Positions 1 to 11,559 of a DNA stretch of 64,000 nucleotides are shown here, in pieces (within the stretch, counting starts at the first letter, position 1; every line of letters begins with the position of its first letter). The notes under the pieces were generated by a model. It was not told the DNA's origin. It was given only the letters and a program-made list of their open reading frames with translations, and did no database searches. The position numbers were made by a program, and so were the translations under genes. Source of the DNA: Lepisosteus oculatus (lineage: Eukaryota > Chordata > Actinopteri > Semionotiformes > Lepisosteidae); NCBI RefSeq assembly GCF_040954835.1, contig NC_090700.1, positions 23,043,501 to 23,107,500 of the forward strand, read 5' to 3'.

Positions 1-1960
1 GGAGTGTGGGTTGAAAATATCCTTATATTGCAGTTCACTGCTGCTATAATACTTTTCCAGTGATAAGCTATCATTGTAGTATTTCTGGGACAGTAAAACT
101 ACGTGGATTTCTGGATCCTTTTTTAAGTACACAAAAATAAAAGACTATATCTGAAATTAAGGGAAAATTTTATTTGCAAGATTAAAGGTTTGTCATTAGA
201 AGACCCTTTTAAAGAGCAAGTGTAAGGGGAAATACGTTGACCACATGGTCATTTACTTGGTTGCCAATTTTTTGTCGTGTTTTAAAGCATTATGTCTGTG
301 ATTGGCATTTATTTTTTAATGGAAATACTTGGTTACGTTTTTGGAATCTTTGAAATTATAGAATGCTGCAGTCCTGTTTTCATGTTTTTAGTGCACATAA
401 AATTTTGCTTGCTTCCACACGTTGTAACAGACAAATAAGTTCTGTATCCCGAGATGAAGTTTAAACAACTGAGTTTCTTGCGTGCAAGGAACAATAAGAC
501 CAAAGTATTGTATAGGTACTAAACTTCCAGTTTATATAGGAAATTTCAGCCGTTTGTGATGCAATTGGTTACCATGGTAAAGGGGGGAGGTCAAAGTGTT
601 TGGACATTTCCCAGACTTTGACCACTTTTAATGGTCAGTTTTAGGTTTTCTTAGTTGAGGGTTCTCTAGCTTGCATCTGGAATTATTATCAGTTAACCCC
701 ATCTCTGCCAAGACTCAAAGCATGGAATGTCTTGTGTCACAAGAAATCTTTGTGCAGAAAGGAATCAGTTAACCCCTTCTTCACATCTTATATCTTTCTT
801 CATACATATTGAACACTTATCTAAATTATCCAGAAAATCCAGCACTAGGTCCACTGTGCTCTGTGTTACAAGTAAATGATCTTGATTCTGGTGTATTTGG
901 GCAATTTGTCGTATTTGCAAAGTACAAAATAAGAACTGAGCTTGAGGAATCGACGTAAGACAATTTATTTAAATACTTCAATTTGTTTTCTATACAGTTG
1001 TAGAAGCCACATTAAAAAAGACATTGATGCTCTGTAATTAATTCAAAGAAAAAAAGTTAAATTCCTGGCTCAGATGGTTTTACACAGTCAGGTGAAAGAA
1101 ACTGAGTTTATTTAGTCTTTAACATAGGAGATCTGACAGAAATACAGTAAGCCCTTGGTTTTAACAGTTGAATTTATTCTTTGAATTTATTGGACATAAT
1201 AGGAATCTTGTCTGTAAAATAAGATATTCTGGACTTTCCCGCATTAACAGGGAAATACTGTTATTATGTTTATTACAAATAATAAAATAAGGCATAATTA
1301 AATAAACATCAGTTCAAAATTCAGGAATATCAGTAGTGTGCTATAGAGGTAGGTCAGTTCCTTACACTGAGTGTTTGTTTTGTGTGCGACACATGAAGTT
1401 AAGAGATTGTATGTAATAAAACAATAGAAAAACAATTTTAATTTACTTTGTTGTGCAATGAAAAACAAATAAGTAAAAAAAAAATATATAGTATATATTT
1501 TTCTCATGTAATAGTGTGTTTGGAGGCTGAAAAAATGCTATTTTATTTAATGAACATTCAACAAAGGAAACCCTTCCCCCCTATAAATCCATTAAACCAG
1601 GGGTTTACTATATTTAAAATTCTTAACAACTTTTTATTTCTGACCAGTGCTTAACTTAAGACCTGAGACATAAGTTAAAATGATCAAGATAATTTAAGAG
1701 AGATGTCAGGAAGCAGTTCGTTACACATAGTTGTGAGGAGTCTTAAACAAAGTGACCAGACATTTTGTTGAAGTTAAACACAAAAGTGAAACAGCTGAAT
1801 GAGATCCTTGAATTCATAAACTACTAGAAGCCAAAAAAGCTTCACAGACCAAGCGGTCTCTTCTCATTTGAAACCTTCCTTTTGTTTTTATTATCTTATG
1901 ATGTGCATTCATTAAAAGAGACTGTTTGCTTTTAACATGGCTTTGTGCTTCGTCTTACAG
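1..1960. other. RRP8 upstream intron
   Basis: This AT-rich stretch precedes the first visible RRP8 exon and ends in an intron acceptor (TCTTACAG at 1953-1960). I found no coding exon on either strand. Apart from one LTR at about 420-812, I see nothing recognisable. The N-terminal exons of RRP8 must lie to the left of the window. Confidence 0.7.
420..812 (-). mobile_element. Solo-type LTR, family A, reverse orientation
   Basis: Read on the - strand, this matches the LTRs at 14241-14647 and 27994-28406. Shared parts are the block GGGGTTAACTGATT near the start, an AATAAG/AATAAA polyadenylation-like motif after a TTCCTTG(C/T)ATGC block, and an end of the form CTGTTACAAC. The 27994 copy is the 5' LTR of a class I-like ERV, so this one is probably a solo LTR of that family. 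The ends are approximate. It is a diverged fossil with no internal region next to it. Confidence 0.7.
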
Positions 1961-4900
1961 GCCCTCTTCAATGGTTGTTGCTGATTTCGGCTGTGGCGAT
2001 TGTAAGATTGCACACAGCGTGAAAAACAAAGTGCATTCCTTTGACCTGTTGCCCATAAGTGATCTTGTTACCGTCTGTGACATGGCCCATGTATGTTCAT
2101 GCCTCTCCCTCTGCTTTTCTCACCATTCAGCCAATAAGTATGCTTAAACTAAATCCTTCAGACTTCTTATTCACATTTATTCAAGCAAATATAATCAGAG
2201 TAATGCAATATATTAGATTCCTCACCTGTCACCATGTTTATGTCTCAGTGAATCATTTCCTCTCACAGGTCTTTTCTCTATACTTATATTTCCAGGTCCC
2301 TCTCCCAGATGGGTCGGTGGACATTGCAATATTCTGTCTATCCCTCATGGGGACAAATATTGGTGATTTTGTGGTGGAGGCTAACCGTGTGCTGGTGAAA
2401 AGGTAGGATACTCATTTGCCCTCTAGTAGAGCAGAGCTGGGAGAGGGCAGAGTACAGCGTGGCACATCACAACCGCTGGAACACCCTTGAAGGGTCAACC
2501 TAGTCTGCTCAGCTACACAAGACTTTTTGTGTGACCAGATTCTGATAGAAGAAAATTCTGACTCTACAAAATATATACTTTGAAGTTAGAAGTGTTTACT
2601 CTGCCAAGTGTTACAAACTTTATCTAAAATTCAAGAGACACTTCTTAGTCACCGAAAGCTGTAACACACGTAAATACCAATTTTCAAACTCTGCATTTTT
2701 GGATTCTGAATTTGCAATTAAAATCTCAAACTGAAACTAAGAATCTGAAAATTCCTTAATGCATCAAGAAAATTCCTATTTGCCAGAAAGTAGGTAGCAT
2801 TAGATATACAGTTCAGGTGGGTAGCTGCATCAGTACGCGTAGGCTGCAAAGGAACAAGTAATAGGTGTATTCCATGCTGAAAAGAGAAGAAAGAAAACAC
2901 AACGTTTCGGCCGTGGAGCCTTCTTTAGGTGTGTGAAGAAGGCTCCACGGCCGAAATGTTGTTTTCTTTCTTCTCTTTTCAGCATGGAATACACCTATTA
3001 CTTGTTCCTTAGATATGCAGTGCCTTGCAGAAGTATTCAGACCCTTTAAAAGTTTTCGAAATAGCTCTTTTATACAAGAAACTAATGAAGAAACTAATGA
3101 GGATATAATTGCGTTACCATTGGCTTCTGCCTGTGCAATTTTGAAGTGACTGTCACCCCAGTCTAGTTTTGGATCATTTGTCAAGCAGTGAATCTGAAGG
3201 AAAAGTACAAAAATGAAGGCTAAAGGGCATCTAAGGAAGTTGGAATTAAAGTAAAAAAATGCATAGATTAGGAAAAGGCATAAAAAGGCTGTTTGGATAT
3301 CCCAGTATGCACTGCTGGCTCAATCAGGAAGTGGAATGGCATCACATCACCCAGACACTGCCTAGAAAAAGCCGTTCATCAAAACTCAGCATCCAAACAA
3401 GGAGACTCTCAGCCCCCGAGAGCCCAACAGTTACTTTTAAAGACCTAAAGAGTACAGTGGCTGAGAGTGAAGTAAAGGTGCTTCAGTCAACTGCATCACT
3501 CAGGTCGATTCATATAAGTACTTAGGTGGACTAGTCATGTTGAGAGTGTTTGCTCCAAAGTTCAGCAGCGCTTGTATTTCCTGGGAAGACTGAGTGTTTG
3601 GGGTTCGACAGAAAGTAATGCTACTCTTTTACCATGCTGTAATCGAGAGCATTATCGGATATGGTATTAGAGTGTGGTTTGGTAATCTATCGGTTCAATT
3701 AAAGTCGGAAATTACCTGCCTCATCCAGACGGCTTTGAAGGTCATGGGAGTGAAACAGCATCCCTCCCTGCAGACAATCTTTGAAAACTCCATAGTCAAA
3801 CAGGCAGGAAAAATTATATCAGATCTTTCCCACATCCTCGACTCTGAATATCAACTTCTTACTTCTGGCAAACATTTTAGGGTTCCCAAATGTACAGATA
3901 CAAACATTCCTTCGTTCCACTATCCATTAAAGCTGTCAGTGCAAATGTCAAGAATAAACACAATTTTGACTCTTACAACCCCCTTGAGTGCGATATATTT
4001 TGTGATGTATGATAAATGTTACATGTTACATGTTATGTGTTATACTGTACATGTACAGTGTTTTTCTTTTCTTCTTTTTTTTTGTTTGCATTCTATTAAA
4101 ATGTACAAGAGTGCTGGGTGTTCATAAAAAAAATCCCTCAGGAGACAATAAACTCTTACCTTACCTGACCTTATCAAATCAAATCATTAGCTCTGGCCTG
4201 TATCAGAGGGTGCAAGAAAGGAGCTGTCATTAAAAAAAAAACTATTGCAAAACCTCTCTGGAATTTGCCACATATCGCAAGAGTATCCAGATTAGATTTA
4301 AGAAAGGGTTTTGTAGTAAGATGAGACCAAGACAGAACATCCTGTGGGGATGCTTCTCATTAGCAGGGAGTGGAAATCTTTTTAAAATTGAAAGAAAAAG
4401 AAGTGGAGGAAAGAACATGGAAATAATGCAAGCGAACTTGTTGCAGTCTGCTAAAAAAACAGGTCCACAAGCATTCTCCCAGAAACTTGAATCAGCTTGA
4501 GAAACAGAGCAAACATCACTACCCAGAGTTGGTAGCTAGTAGACACCTCCGATGAAAGACTTAAAGCTGTTATTGGGGCAAAAGGTGGCTCTAATGCAAG
4601 CAGCATATTTCAGTTTTTCTCTTTTTTTAAAGATATTTGCAAATAACTAATTTTGTCTTTCATGTTTGAGCATGTGAGTTGGCAATAAAAATACTGATTG
4701 GAAAAATATTTTAAGTATCATTTTTAATCCAGCAACATTAGAAAACGTATAAAAGGTCTGAATACTTTGGGAAGGCATTGTTACAAATACTTTTTAAATT
4801 TATGCCCCAAACTGGTTATGTTAACTGGTGGAGAAAAGTGTTTTACAGATTAATTTCCTTCACAAATTATATTTCTCAGGAATATGGAGTAGTGATGTTA

Positions 4901-6622
4901 AATATTTATGATCAAAGTCTCCCCATGAATTAATTTCAGTACAAAGAAAATGAAAATGTATTCTTTTAAACTTTAGGTCTGATAAAGCTGTCCTATTACA
5001 ATGTGAACTTTTCGTGTGGTAGGTTTTGGAACATGTCAGTACTTCATTGATTGATGAATTGGCAATTCAATTAAAAATAAGAGTTATCAACTGAAAGGCT
5101 CTGAAACAAGGCTCTGAAGCTCTTATGTATAATGTTTAAGAATACCTGCCAAAAGAGTTCTTCTGCCTTTGCAAGAACTTAGTTTTCTGTGGACAGCCTA
5201 ACATGGTTTTGTCATTAACTTCATATCACCCTTCTTTGTGCAGTGGTATCCTAATGATCGCTGAGGTAGCCAGCAGGTTCGAGAATGTTCGCAGCTTCCT
5301 AAGTGCGTTGTCTACTCTTGGGTTCAAGTTAGCCACAAAGGTAAGGAAAAATTCTAAGATCTGGGTAGTGATTTGAGAAAAGGTTTTTGAAAATCACAAC
5401 TTTAGTGGTAGCTGAAATAAAAGATTATTTAATACACTACATTGTCCACATTATATATACTATACTACTGCATAATGTACTACAGTATTAGCATGTATGG
5501 TTAAAAGCCATAAATACCCTCCTTTATATTATAATGTAAATACGAATTCACTGGGTTTAAGTTAATTAAGGTAACATTAAGCAACTAAAACAAACAACAG
5601 TAATCGCAAACATATATTAATCAGTTACAATAAACGAGATGAATCCCTTCTTGGATGCCAGCTGTTGATTAACTGTTGGCATTAAGTGGTTGATAGTATT
5701 TCTATTAGTCTGTTACACAACATCTTTTCTTGGATATTTAAGTATACCCAAAGAATCCTAATGAACCAACAGAGACAAAGAAACAAAAGCACAAAAGGGG
5801 AACACTCATCCTCTTGACTAATGTGTTAATTAATTAGTGTAATTACTAATGTTCATGTAGAACAACAGCTACATTTATCTATTGCTTATGCATGTCCAGT
5901 GATAGGGATTCTGAATCAATCATCTGTCAATGTATTTACACTGAGCTACAGGGTTCTGGCTGCACTCTGATAATACTGATTGGTTGAGAGCTACCCAGCT
6001 GTCACAGGGATTCATCAAAAGTGGCTGCATGCTGTTGATTAAACAGTTGATGTGTTCAGGAGTCAGAAACGGTACCCTTGGTCTGCCATACAATACAGTG
6101 CCTGTGAGTTTGCAGTTAAGAGCTACACCAATTTGTCCAACTGATGCTGAACTCTATAGTGTACATTATGAGACCTAAATTGTGAATAATGGCAGATAGA
6201 CAATGGTTTCAGGATTGCAAAAGGGTGTCTATACAGTCTTCATTCTAACCGGTGTGTGATAAAACCAAGAAAACTGATGTGAAACAGAAATTCTGTGATC
6301 AGTGCTGTACTGTTTGTAAATAATTAATCAATTTGATTATTGAATACATACTGTATTTATTTTTTTAATTTTATTTAGATTTTACTGAAATCCAATGTGA
6401 TTAACAATACAGAGTTCTGTATTACAGGGGTCTTAGCTTAAGTCGCACAATTGTACATTTTGTAGTTGCTCTGCCTTTAACTATAACCTGATGTGTTCTC
6501 TTTTTTAGGACACTAGTAATTGCTATTTCTACACATTTGAGTTAATCAAGACAAAGGAATCTGAAGGGAAAAGCCATACAGCAGGTCTGGAACTAAAGCC
6601 CTGCATGTACAAGAAGAGATGA
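1961..6622 (+). CDS. rrp8: RRP8, ribosomal RNA-processing protein 8 (C-terminal exons)
   Basis: RRP8 (nucleomethylin) is a nucleolar S-adenosylmethionine-dependent methyltransferase. It makes a 1-methyladenosine in large-subunit rRNA and in mammals belongs to the eNoSC rDNA-silencing complex. Four exons are visible: 1961-2090, 2296-2402, 5244-5340 and 6509-6622 (stop TGA 6620-6622). All have GT-AG borders, and the phases agree throughout. Exon one carries the SAM-binding motif VADFGCGDC and ends VTVCDMAH. Exon two continues [19 protein letters not shown] and reaches EANRVL. Exon three has [18 protein letters not shown]. The last exon has FYTFELIK and ends LKPCMYKKR, matching the family's usual LQPCLYKRR-type end. 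Only the methyltransferase C-terminal half is present; earlier exons are outside the window. Introns two and three hold transposons. The reading frame is intact, so the gene looks functional. Confidence 0.95.
2849..3010. repeat. Near-perfect inverted repeat (hairpin)
   Basis: The left arm, about 2849-2926, is repeated as its reverse complement at about 2937-3010, with a loop of roughly 10 bases. The arms differ by about one mismatch and one indel. The arm contains TTTCGGCCGTGGAGCC. A diverged single copy of the same sequence lies at about 13520-13600, so this is probably two copies of a short interspersed repeat in head-to-head arrangement inside an RRP8 intron. Confidence 0.85.
3016..4781 (+). 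mobile_element. Tc1/mariner-type DNA transposon, decayed, with nested LINE
   Basis: The terminal inverted repeats are visible: CAGTGCCTTGCAGAAGTATT at 3018 and, on the other strand at the right end, CAATGCCTTCCCAAAGTATT. TA dinucleotides lie next to both ends (3014-3015 and 4782-4783), as expected for Tc1/mariner target duplications. Inside, 3259-3510 resembles the N-terminal DNA-binding part of Tc1-like transposase (for example [17 protein letters not shown]), and 4191-4700 resembles later transposase sequence. The transposase is full of stops and shifts, so the element is dead. A LINE fragment interrupts it at about 3511-4187. Confidence 0.85.
3511..4187 (+). mobile_element. Rex1-type LINE 3' fragment nested in the Tc1 element
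   Basis: Translation gives the C-terminal end of a fish LINE reverse transcriptase, with QQRLYFLRRL-like and [19 protein letters not shown] segments. The latter is closely similar to NFYRCTIESILSNGINMWY in the - strand LINE at 7889-11150. The 3' end carries GACAATAAA followed by TCAAATCAAATCA, a usual LINE tail. It is 5' truncated and frame-shifted. Its insertion point falls inside the Tc1 transposase region, so it is younger than the Tc1 element. Its exact left end is uncertain by some tens of bases. Confidence 0.75.
4784..5243. other. RRP8 intron remainder, nothing recognised
   Basis: AT-rich intron sequence between the Tc1-type element and the acceptor at 5241-5243 (CAG). No repeat, RNA gene or exon is evident. 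Confidence 0.6.
5341..6508. other. Last RRP8 intron, nothing recognised
   Basis: The intron runs from a GTAAGG donor at 5341 to a TTTTTTAG acceptor ending at 6508. It is AT-rich, with no reading frame or known repeat that I can support. Confidence 0.6.
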
Positions 6623-6801
6623 AGAAAGAAAATTGACAGTGTGGTTTGGAAACCAAATGGGCCTCAAAGTGGCTCGAAATGGGTACCCCCAGTTAAGTAC
6701 AGTGGACACGTAGCCTCTAAGGCACAGGATTCTTGTTATATGTCTTAGTGATACTCACAGCACAGAGAGACGTTGAACTGTAACAGACAGTTATCTTCAG
6801 T

Positions 6802-6807
6802 AATAAA
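6802..6807 (+). terminator. Probable RRP8 polyadenylation signal AATAAA
   Basis: A canonical AATAAA lies 180 bases after the RRP8 stop codon, giving a plausible short 3' UTR. It is the first such hexamer after the stop. Confidence 0.6.
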
Positions 6808-6822
6808 TGTATCTTTTCAATT

Positions 6823-7177
6823 GATGGATTACTAATGAAACCATAATACTTTATTGGAAGGTGACTACAGTTTACAGGTATTTTCAAAGTTATTTATTTT
6901 AGATATGAAAAAACAGTTAAATGTGTATGTGTGATATATTTAATTGTGAAATGTGGAAAAGGGATATTCATAAATAGTAACATATGTAATCGATGAAATA
7001 CCTGTGTAAATGTGTGAGCAAAGAGACTTCTATAATTGTGATGTTAGCTACAAGACTTTTCCAGAATTGTTATTTAAATTTCATTGTATTCCAAGTTTTA
7101 TATTAACAACAATTATTTAGCCTAGATTATTTCAGTAAAAAATGCTGTTATTTAAAGGTCTGTGGTCAGTTGCCTGA
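6823..7177. other. Intergenic spacer between RRP8 and the dynein-like exon
   Basis: AT-rich sequence with no coding or repeat signal that I recognise. It would hold the 3' UTR ends of two convergent genes. Confidence 0.5.
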
Positions 7178-7387
7178 TTATAATTCTAATTCATCTTGCA
7201 GAGGGTGGGGGGAAGGTTTGGCTACCAGAGGGATGTAAGTGATTATATCCCTGTCCTTGAGACTGACCTCTGCAGTGGTCAAGTCCTTGTACACAGGGCA
7301 GAGGTACAGGGGAAAAGAGGAAGGACTGCTGGTTGCTGTGGTCATGTCTGCTGTGGCTTTGATCCACACCACTGGCAGGTGGCATGG
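7178..7387 (-). pseudogene. dnhd1: Dynein-heavy-chain-like terminal exon, probable DNHD1 remnant
   Basis: Read on the - strand, a TGTCTTACCCAG acceptor leads into 69 codons and a stop. The peptide contains LPVVWIKA, LYLCPVYKD and DIITYIPL in the order and spacing of the extreme C-terminus of dynein heavy chains, where a CP(V/L)Y segment precedes the final strand. In human the dynein-domain gene DNHD1 is the tail-to-tail neighbour of RRP8, the arrangement seen here, and this decides the name. Just upstream, 7388-7470 on the same strand encodes GLELHSAL in one frame and TRLGAVQETLS in another. Both fit a dynein C-terminus, which suggests a frameshift inside one former exon. No other DNHD1 exon was seen to the right, where only mobile elements and the array follow. 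It could be a live last exon after a very long intron, but a decaying remnant seems likelier. Confidence 0.5.
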
Positions 7388-7718
7388 CTGGGTAAGACAG
7401 TGTCTCCTGGACAGCACCCAGACGTGTTTCCTCAGTGCACTGTGCAGCTCTAGGCCTGTGAATACTATTGTGTGGCGGAGATGATGGAATGGCGATGGTA
7501 TTGAGGACCTATTAAAAAAAGTAGCAGATTGTAAAGGACATCATTTCATGGTACTGGTATAGACAATGCAAGTTTTCTTGTGTTTCAGGTAATCCCATTT
7601 AAAACTGCTCCTCAGCTCTTTTATTCTCTATACTGACCATTTATCTTTTGACATTGTGCACCTACCAGTTTGAGAGTTTACAGGGATTGCAGTTGAGGTT
7701 ACTGAAGATTTTTAGCTT
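7388..7718. other. Flank of the dynein-like exon
   Basis: The first 80 bases carry the dynein-like - strand coding traces described for the neighbouring exon. From about 7490 to 7718 the sequence is AT-rich with no recognisable feature. Confidence 0.4.
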
Positions 7719-7888
7719 TGTTGTGCCTAACAAAAGGCATCAGCTGAGAGTTTGTGTATTGAAAGTCGTCTTTATTTCATATGCGTATGGAAGTCTTGCA
7801 TTTGGACACAAGACTTAAAAGACAACGCTTATAGTGCTCTTTTATACAGTGAAACAAACGATACAATATACACTCCCACATACACTCT
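7719..7888 (-). repeat. Partial 3' LTR of the minus-strand ERV
   Basis: This closely matches 12903-13080: a TGTTGTGCC end, GGCATCAGCTGAG, GTTGAAAGTC followed by an AATAAA-containing stretch on the - strand, and CTCTTTTATACAGTGAAAC (a TATA box on the - strand). The matching region stops where the LINE 3' tail begins at 7889. Confidence 0.75.
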
Positions 7889-10800
7889 TGAATTTGAACT
7901 TTATTGCCATATGTAACAGGTACATGTAGTGGTACAATGGAATTCTTACAGAAAGTCTCTCAATTGTTAAAACAAGTGTAAAAACATAAAGTGCAGACAG
8001 TGCATCAAGATAATATACAAACAAACAGTAGGCAGTGTACAAGTAAACAAGTAAGCAGTTGGAGATGTGCAATAAATAAGAAATCATAATGAGATAGATG
8101 GTATAGGTGTAGTCCGAGGGGCATGGCTAAATGTGTTCGCCAATCGCACTGCTTGTGGATAGAAGCTATTAAGGAATCTGGTGGTAACTGTCTGTATGCT
8201 CTTGTATCTCTTGCCTGAGGGCAGTGGGGTGAAGAGCTCATGCCCGGGGTGGTGACTGTCCTCTGTGATGGCCAGAATTCTACCACGGCAGCGGTCCTCA
8301 TAGAGCTGTTTAATCTCGGTGAACCACAGCCTATGATCTTCTGGGCCATATTGACCGTTCTCTGCAGTGCCTTTCTTTCTGGAGAAGAGATGTTGCTGTA
8401 CCACATGTTGATCCCGTTGGAGAGGATACTCTCAATGGTGCAGCGGTAGAAGTTCACCAACACAGGTACTGGCATCCCCCATCGCTCGAGGCACCTCTAG
8501 AAATAAAGGCGCTGCTGAGCCTTCTTCAACATAGAGTCAGTGTTTACAGTCCAGGTTAGATCTTTAGAAATGTGAATTCCCAAAAACCTAAAACTGGTGA
8601 CTGTTTCCACTTCCGTTCCATCAATACTGAGTGGGCTGTGAGTGTGTGGCCTGTGTCTCCGAAAGTCCTCTATTTGCTCTTTTGTTTTATTTATGTTCAA
8701 GTCGAGGTTATTCCTATGACACCGCCTAAGCAGCTGTACGACTTCATCCCTTTAAGTGGACTCGTCATCGCTGATCAGGCCTATTCTAGTGGTGTCATCC
8801 GCCAACTTAATGATGCGGTTGTTGGTGTGTCTTGCTGGGCAGTCGTGAGTGAACAGGGAGTACAACCATGGACTCAGACAGCAGCCTTGTGGGGTTCCAG
8901 TGCTCAGGGTGAGTGGTGTTTTATTACCTATCTGCACCACCTGTGGTCTCTTGATTAGAAAGTCCAGCAGCCAGTTGCAGATAGAGTTGCACAGACCTAA
9001 TCCCATGAGCTTTGTCACCAGTTGACTGGGTATGATGGAATTGAATGCTGAACTGTAGTCCACAAACAGCATTCTCACATAGGAGTTCTTAGTGTCCAGG
9101 TGTTCCAAGGCTGTATGTAGAGCTAGAGAGACAGCATCATCAACTGATCTGTTGTGTTGGTAGGCGAATTGCAAGGGGTCCAGGGACTGCTTGATGGAGG
9201 AGTTGATATGAGACAACACCAGTTTCTCCAGGCATTTCATCACCACAGATGTTAGTGCTACTGGGCGGAAATTGTTCAGGGACGTCACTTTTGCCATTTT
9301 GGGGAGTGGAACAATAGTGTTTTTTTTTAAGCAGGTGGGGACAATGGACTGTGACAGGGAGGAGTTAAAGATGTCAGTAACACTGTGGCCAGCTGGGCTA
9401 TACATGTCCTCAGGACGCGAGGTGGTATCCCATCAAGCCTTGCAGGCTTACGGATTTTCACCCTGCTCGGAGTCTTCCGCACATCCTGCTCTGAGAGTTT
9501 CAGAACAAAATCGCCCTGCACACTTCAGCTCGTCCGTGTTGATCTCCTGGCTGCCCTTGTAGCCTCCTGGCCCTTGTAGCCTGTGATTGACTGTAATCCC
9601 TGCCACAGCTTCTGGGTGTCAGTGCACTGCGTTTCAAGCCGCACTCTGTAGCTCCGTTTGGCGCGTTTTTTGGCTTCCTCTAATGCATACCGTGATTCCC
9701 TGTACAGCTCTTTGTCCCCCGATTTGAACGCGGTGGATCTATCTTTTATTTTATTGCAAATGTCGTTGTTGAACCACGGTTTCTGATTGGGAAACCATCC
9801 TAATTTTCTTTTCAGGTACACAAATGTCAGTGCAGTATTTAATATAGCTGGTGACCGCGTCCGTATACTCGTTTACGTCTGTGTCGGGAGCTTTGAATGC
9901 GTCCCAGTCTGTACTCTCAAAGCAGTCTATTAACCTGCTTTCCACCTCCTCAGACCAACAACACACTGACCTGTTCGTAACGGGGGAGGTCTTCAGCTTC
10001 TGTTTGTACCCAGGAAGCAACAGGAAAGCGATGTGGTCCGACTTACCGAAACACGGTTTGGGAAGCGCTTTGTATGCTCCTTTTATTATGGAGCAGTTGT
10101 CCAAAATATTGCCTCCTCTTGTCGGTACAGTGATATGCTGAATGTATTTTTGCAGTACTTTCCTCAGATTCCAGTGGTTGAAGTCCCCGACTACAATTGA
10201 GACAGCTTCTGGGTGGGAGTTTTCGTGCTTGCTGATGTCGAAGAAAACTCAGTCTTCACTCAGGTTAGGAGATTGTCAACAGAGATCTTTAATTCAATCA
10301 GCTGAAGGGGAGCATATCACAGAGAAAGGGTTTCCCCTAGCACTCAAGACATGCTCACTGTACTGAAGTTATACTTTCCTTTTTATACATTTAAAGTAGG
10401 CAAGACTTTAACATATCAAAAGAACATACAGGGAAAGGGGCAGTGTCAGAAGGCAAACAAACAGGACAGGAAGATGCCATTTGGCATCCTACACTCTGTT
10501 TCATTTCTCTCTGGTTGAATGGGTGTGAGGAATCACAGGCTTTAGTTTGCACCCAAGACAGTGGTCTTAGGTGCGAATAGAAAACCTTTCCCGCACATAG
10601 TCAATGACCTTTTGACTCGGTCTTCCACACTGATAATCTTGTGGAGTTGGATGCTTCCACGAAGGCTTGAGGTTGAATGTAAACGGCCGTAATAATGGTG
10701 GTGGAAAACTCCTTTGGCAAATAAAGGGGTTGACATTTTATGGTCAGGTGTTCTAGATCCAGTGAGCAGGATTTAGAGATTACCTCCACGTCGGTGCACC

Positions 10801-11150
10801 ATTTGCTGTTGACCAGGAAGCAAACGCCTCCTCCTTTGTGTTTGCCGGTTGCTTTGTGGTTTCTGTCCATGCTGTCCAGCTCCTATTCCGCGTTGATCCG
10901 ACAATGTAGCTCGTCTATCTTATTGTCCACTGACTGAACATTAGCTAACAAAATAGACGTCAGTGGTGGTCTGTGCGGACGCCTCCATAGTCGCGCTAGT
11001 ACGCCGCCTCGTCTCCCCTGGCGTCTGCCCACCTCTTGTTGTTCGCTGCATCTTTGTCCAATCCGGCAGGTGGGGTCCGGTACGTGAAAAAAGTTGTTTG
11101 ATGACCCTAAGGAGTCTGTCCTCACGTTTAAAAGTGTATGTCTGTCATAA
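7889..11150 (-). mobile_element. Rex1-type (CR1-group) LINE, near full length, inactive
   Basis: Domain order on the - strand is that of a CR1/Rex1 LINE. The ORF start region at about 11150-10890 has RPPLTSILLANVQSVDNK. The apurinic-type endonuclease follows at 10870-10140 (KATGKHKGGGVCFLVN, SIVVGDFNHWNLRK, FGKSDH). The reverse transcriptase at 9405-8752 has [63 protein letters not shown] and the catalytic ADDTT. The C-terminal region is at 8475-8005, and the 3' tail GGCAATAAAG lies near 7890. [11 protein letters not shown] is the conserved block used to recognise Rex1 in fish. Several frameshifts and stops break the ORF, for example between endonuclease segments near 10640. A 394-bp solo LTR interrupts it. 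Assignment to Rex1 rather than another CR1-group family is from memory of the motif. Confidence 0.85.
10236..10629 (-). mobile_element. Solo LTR with 4-bp target duplication, inside the LINE
   Basis: This 394-bp insertion splits the LINE endonuclease region. Read on the - strand it starts TGTGGAAGA and ends TCTTCGACA, so the ends are short inverted repeats with TG...CA. CTGA lies directly on both sides (10232-10235 and 10630-10633), a 4-bp target duplication. A TATAAAAAGG box lies inside. No internal viral sequence remains, as expected after recombination between two LTRs. It is younger than the LINE. Confidence 0.85.
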
Positions 11151-11390
11151 GTAATGACAGACATTGAGCATCCAACACAAAACAAGAGTATTAATGTATA
11201 AATAAATGGAATTATCCGGAATGTAAGTACAAAATTCTTTTCTGATCACAACACATGTTCTTCCTTGAGCTGTAGCTAATTTTTTCAATGAGGCAGCCAT
11301 GTTAATGACTTCCCTTTCTAATTTGCCAGTGCCATACCAATGGAACGCTATAGCAAAGAAACGTTCCATCTCGGTAATAGCCCTAGGATA
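11150..11390 (-). mobile_element. ERV env fragment
   Basis: The - strand translation contains SLKKLATAQGRT and CTYIPDNS, which resemble the disulphide-loop region of class I retroviral transmembrane proteins. It is a fossil fragment lying between gag traces and the LINE insertion, and part of the minus-strand ERV. Confidence 0.65.
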
Positions 11391-11559
11391 TATTCTGGAG
11401 TGATTTGGAGAGAATGGGCTGTGTGTCTGTATTAGTTATTTTGTATTTAATTTCTTAGATGAGCTTAGGAAGGAGGCTTCCTCTTTTAAATGTATTATTT
11501 CATGTAAAGCTCTCTTTTCAGCTTCTGACTGGTTCTTTGTGAAATAAAGCCCATTTCTT

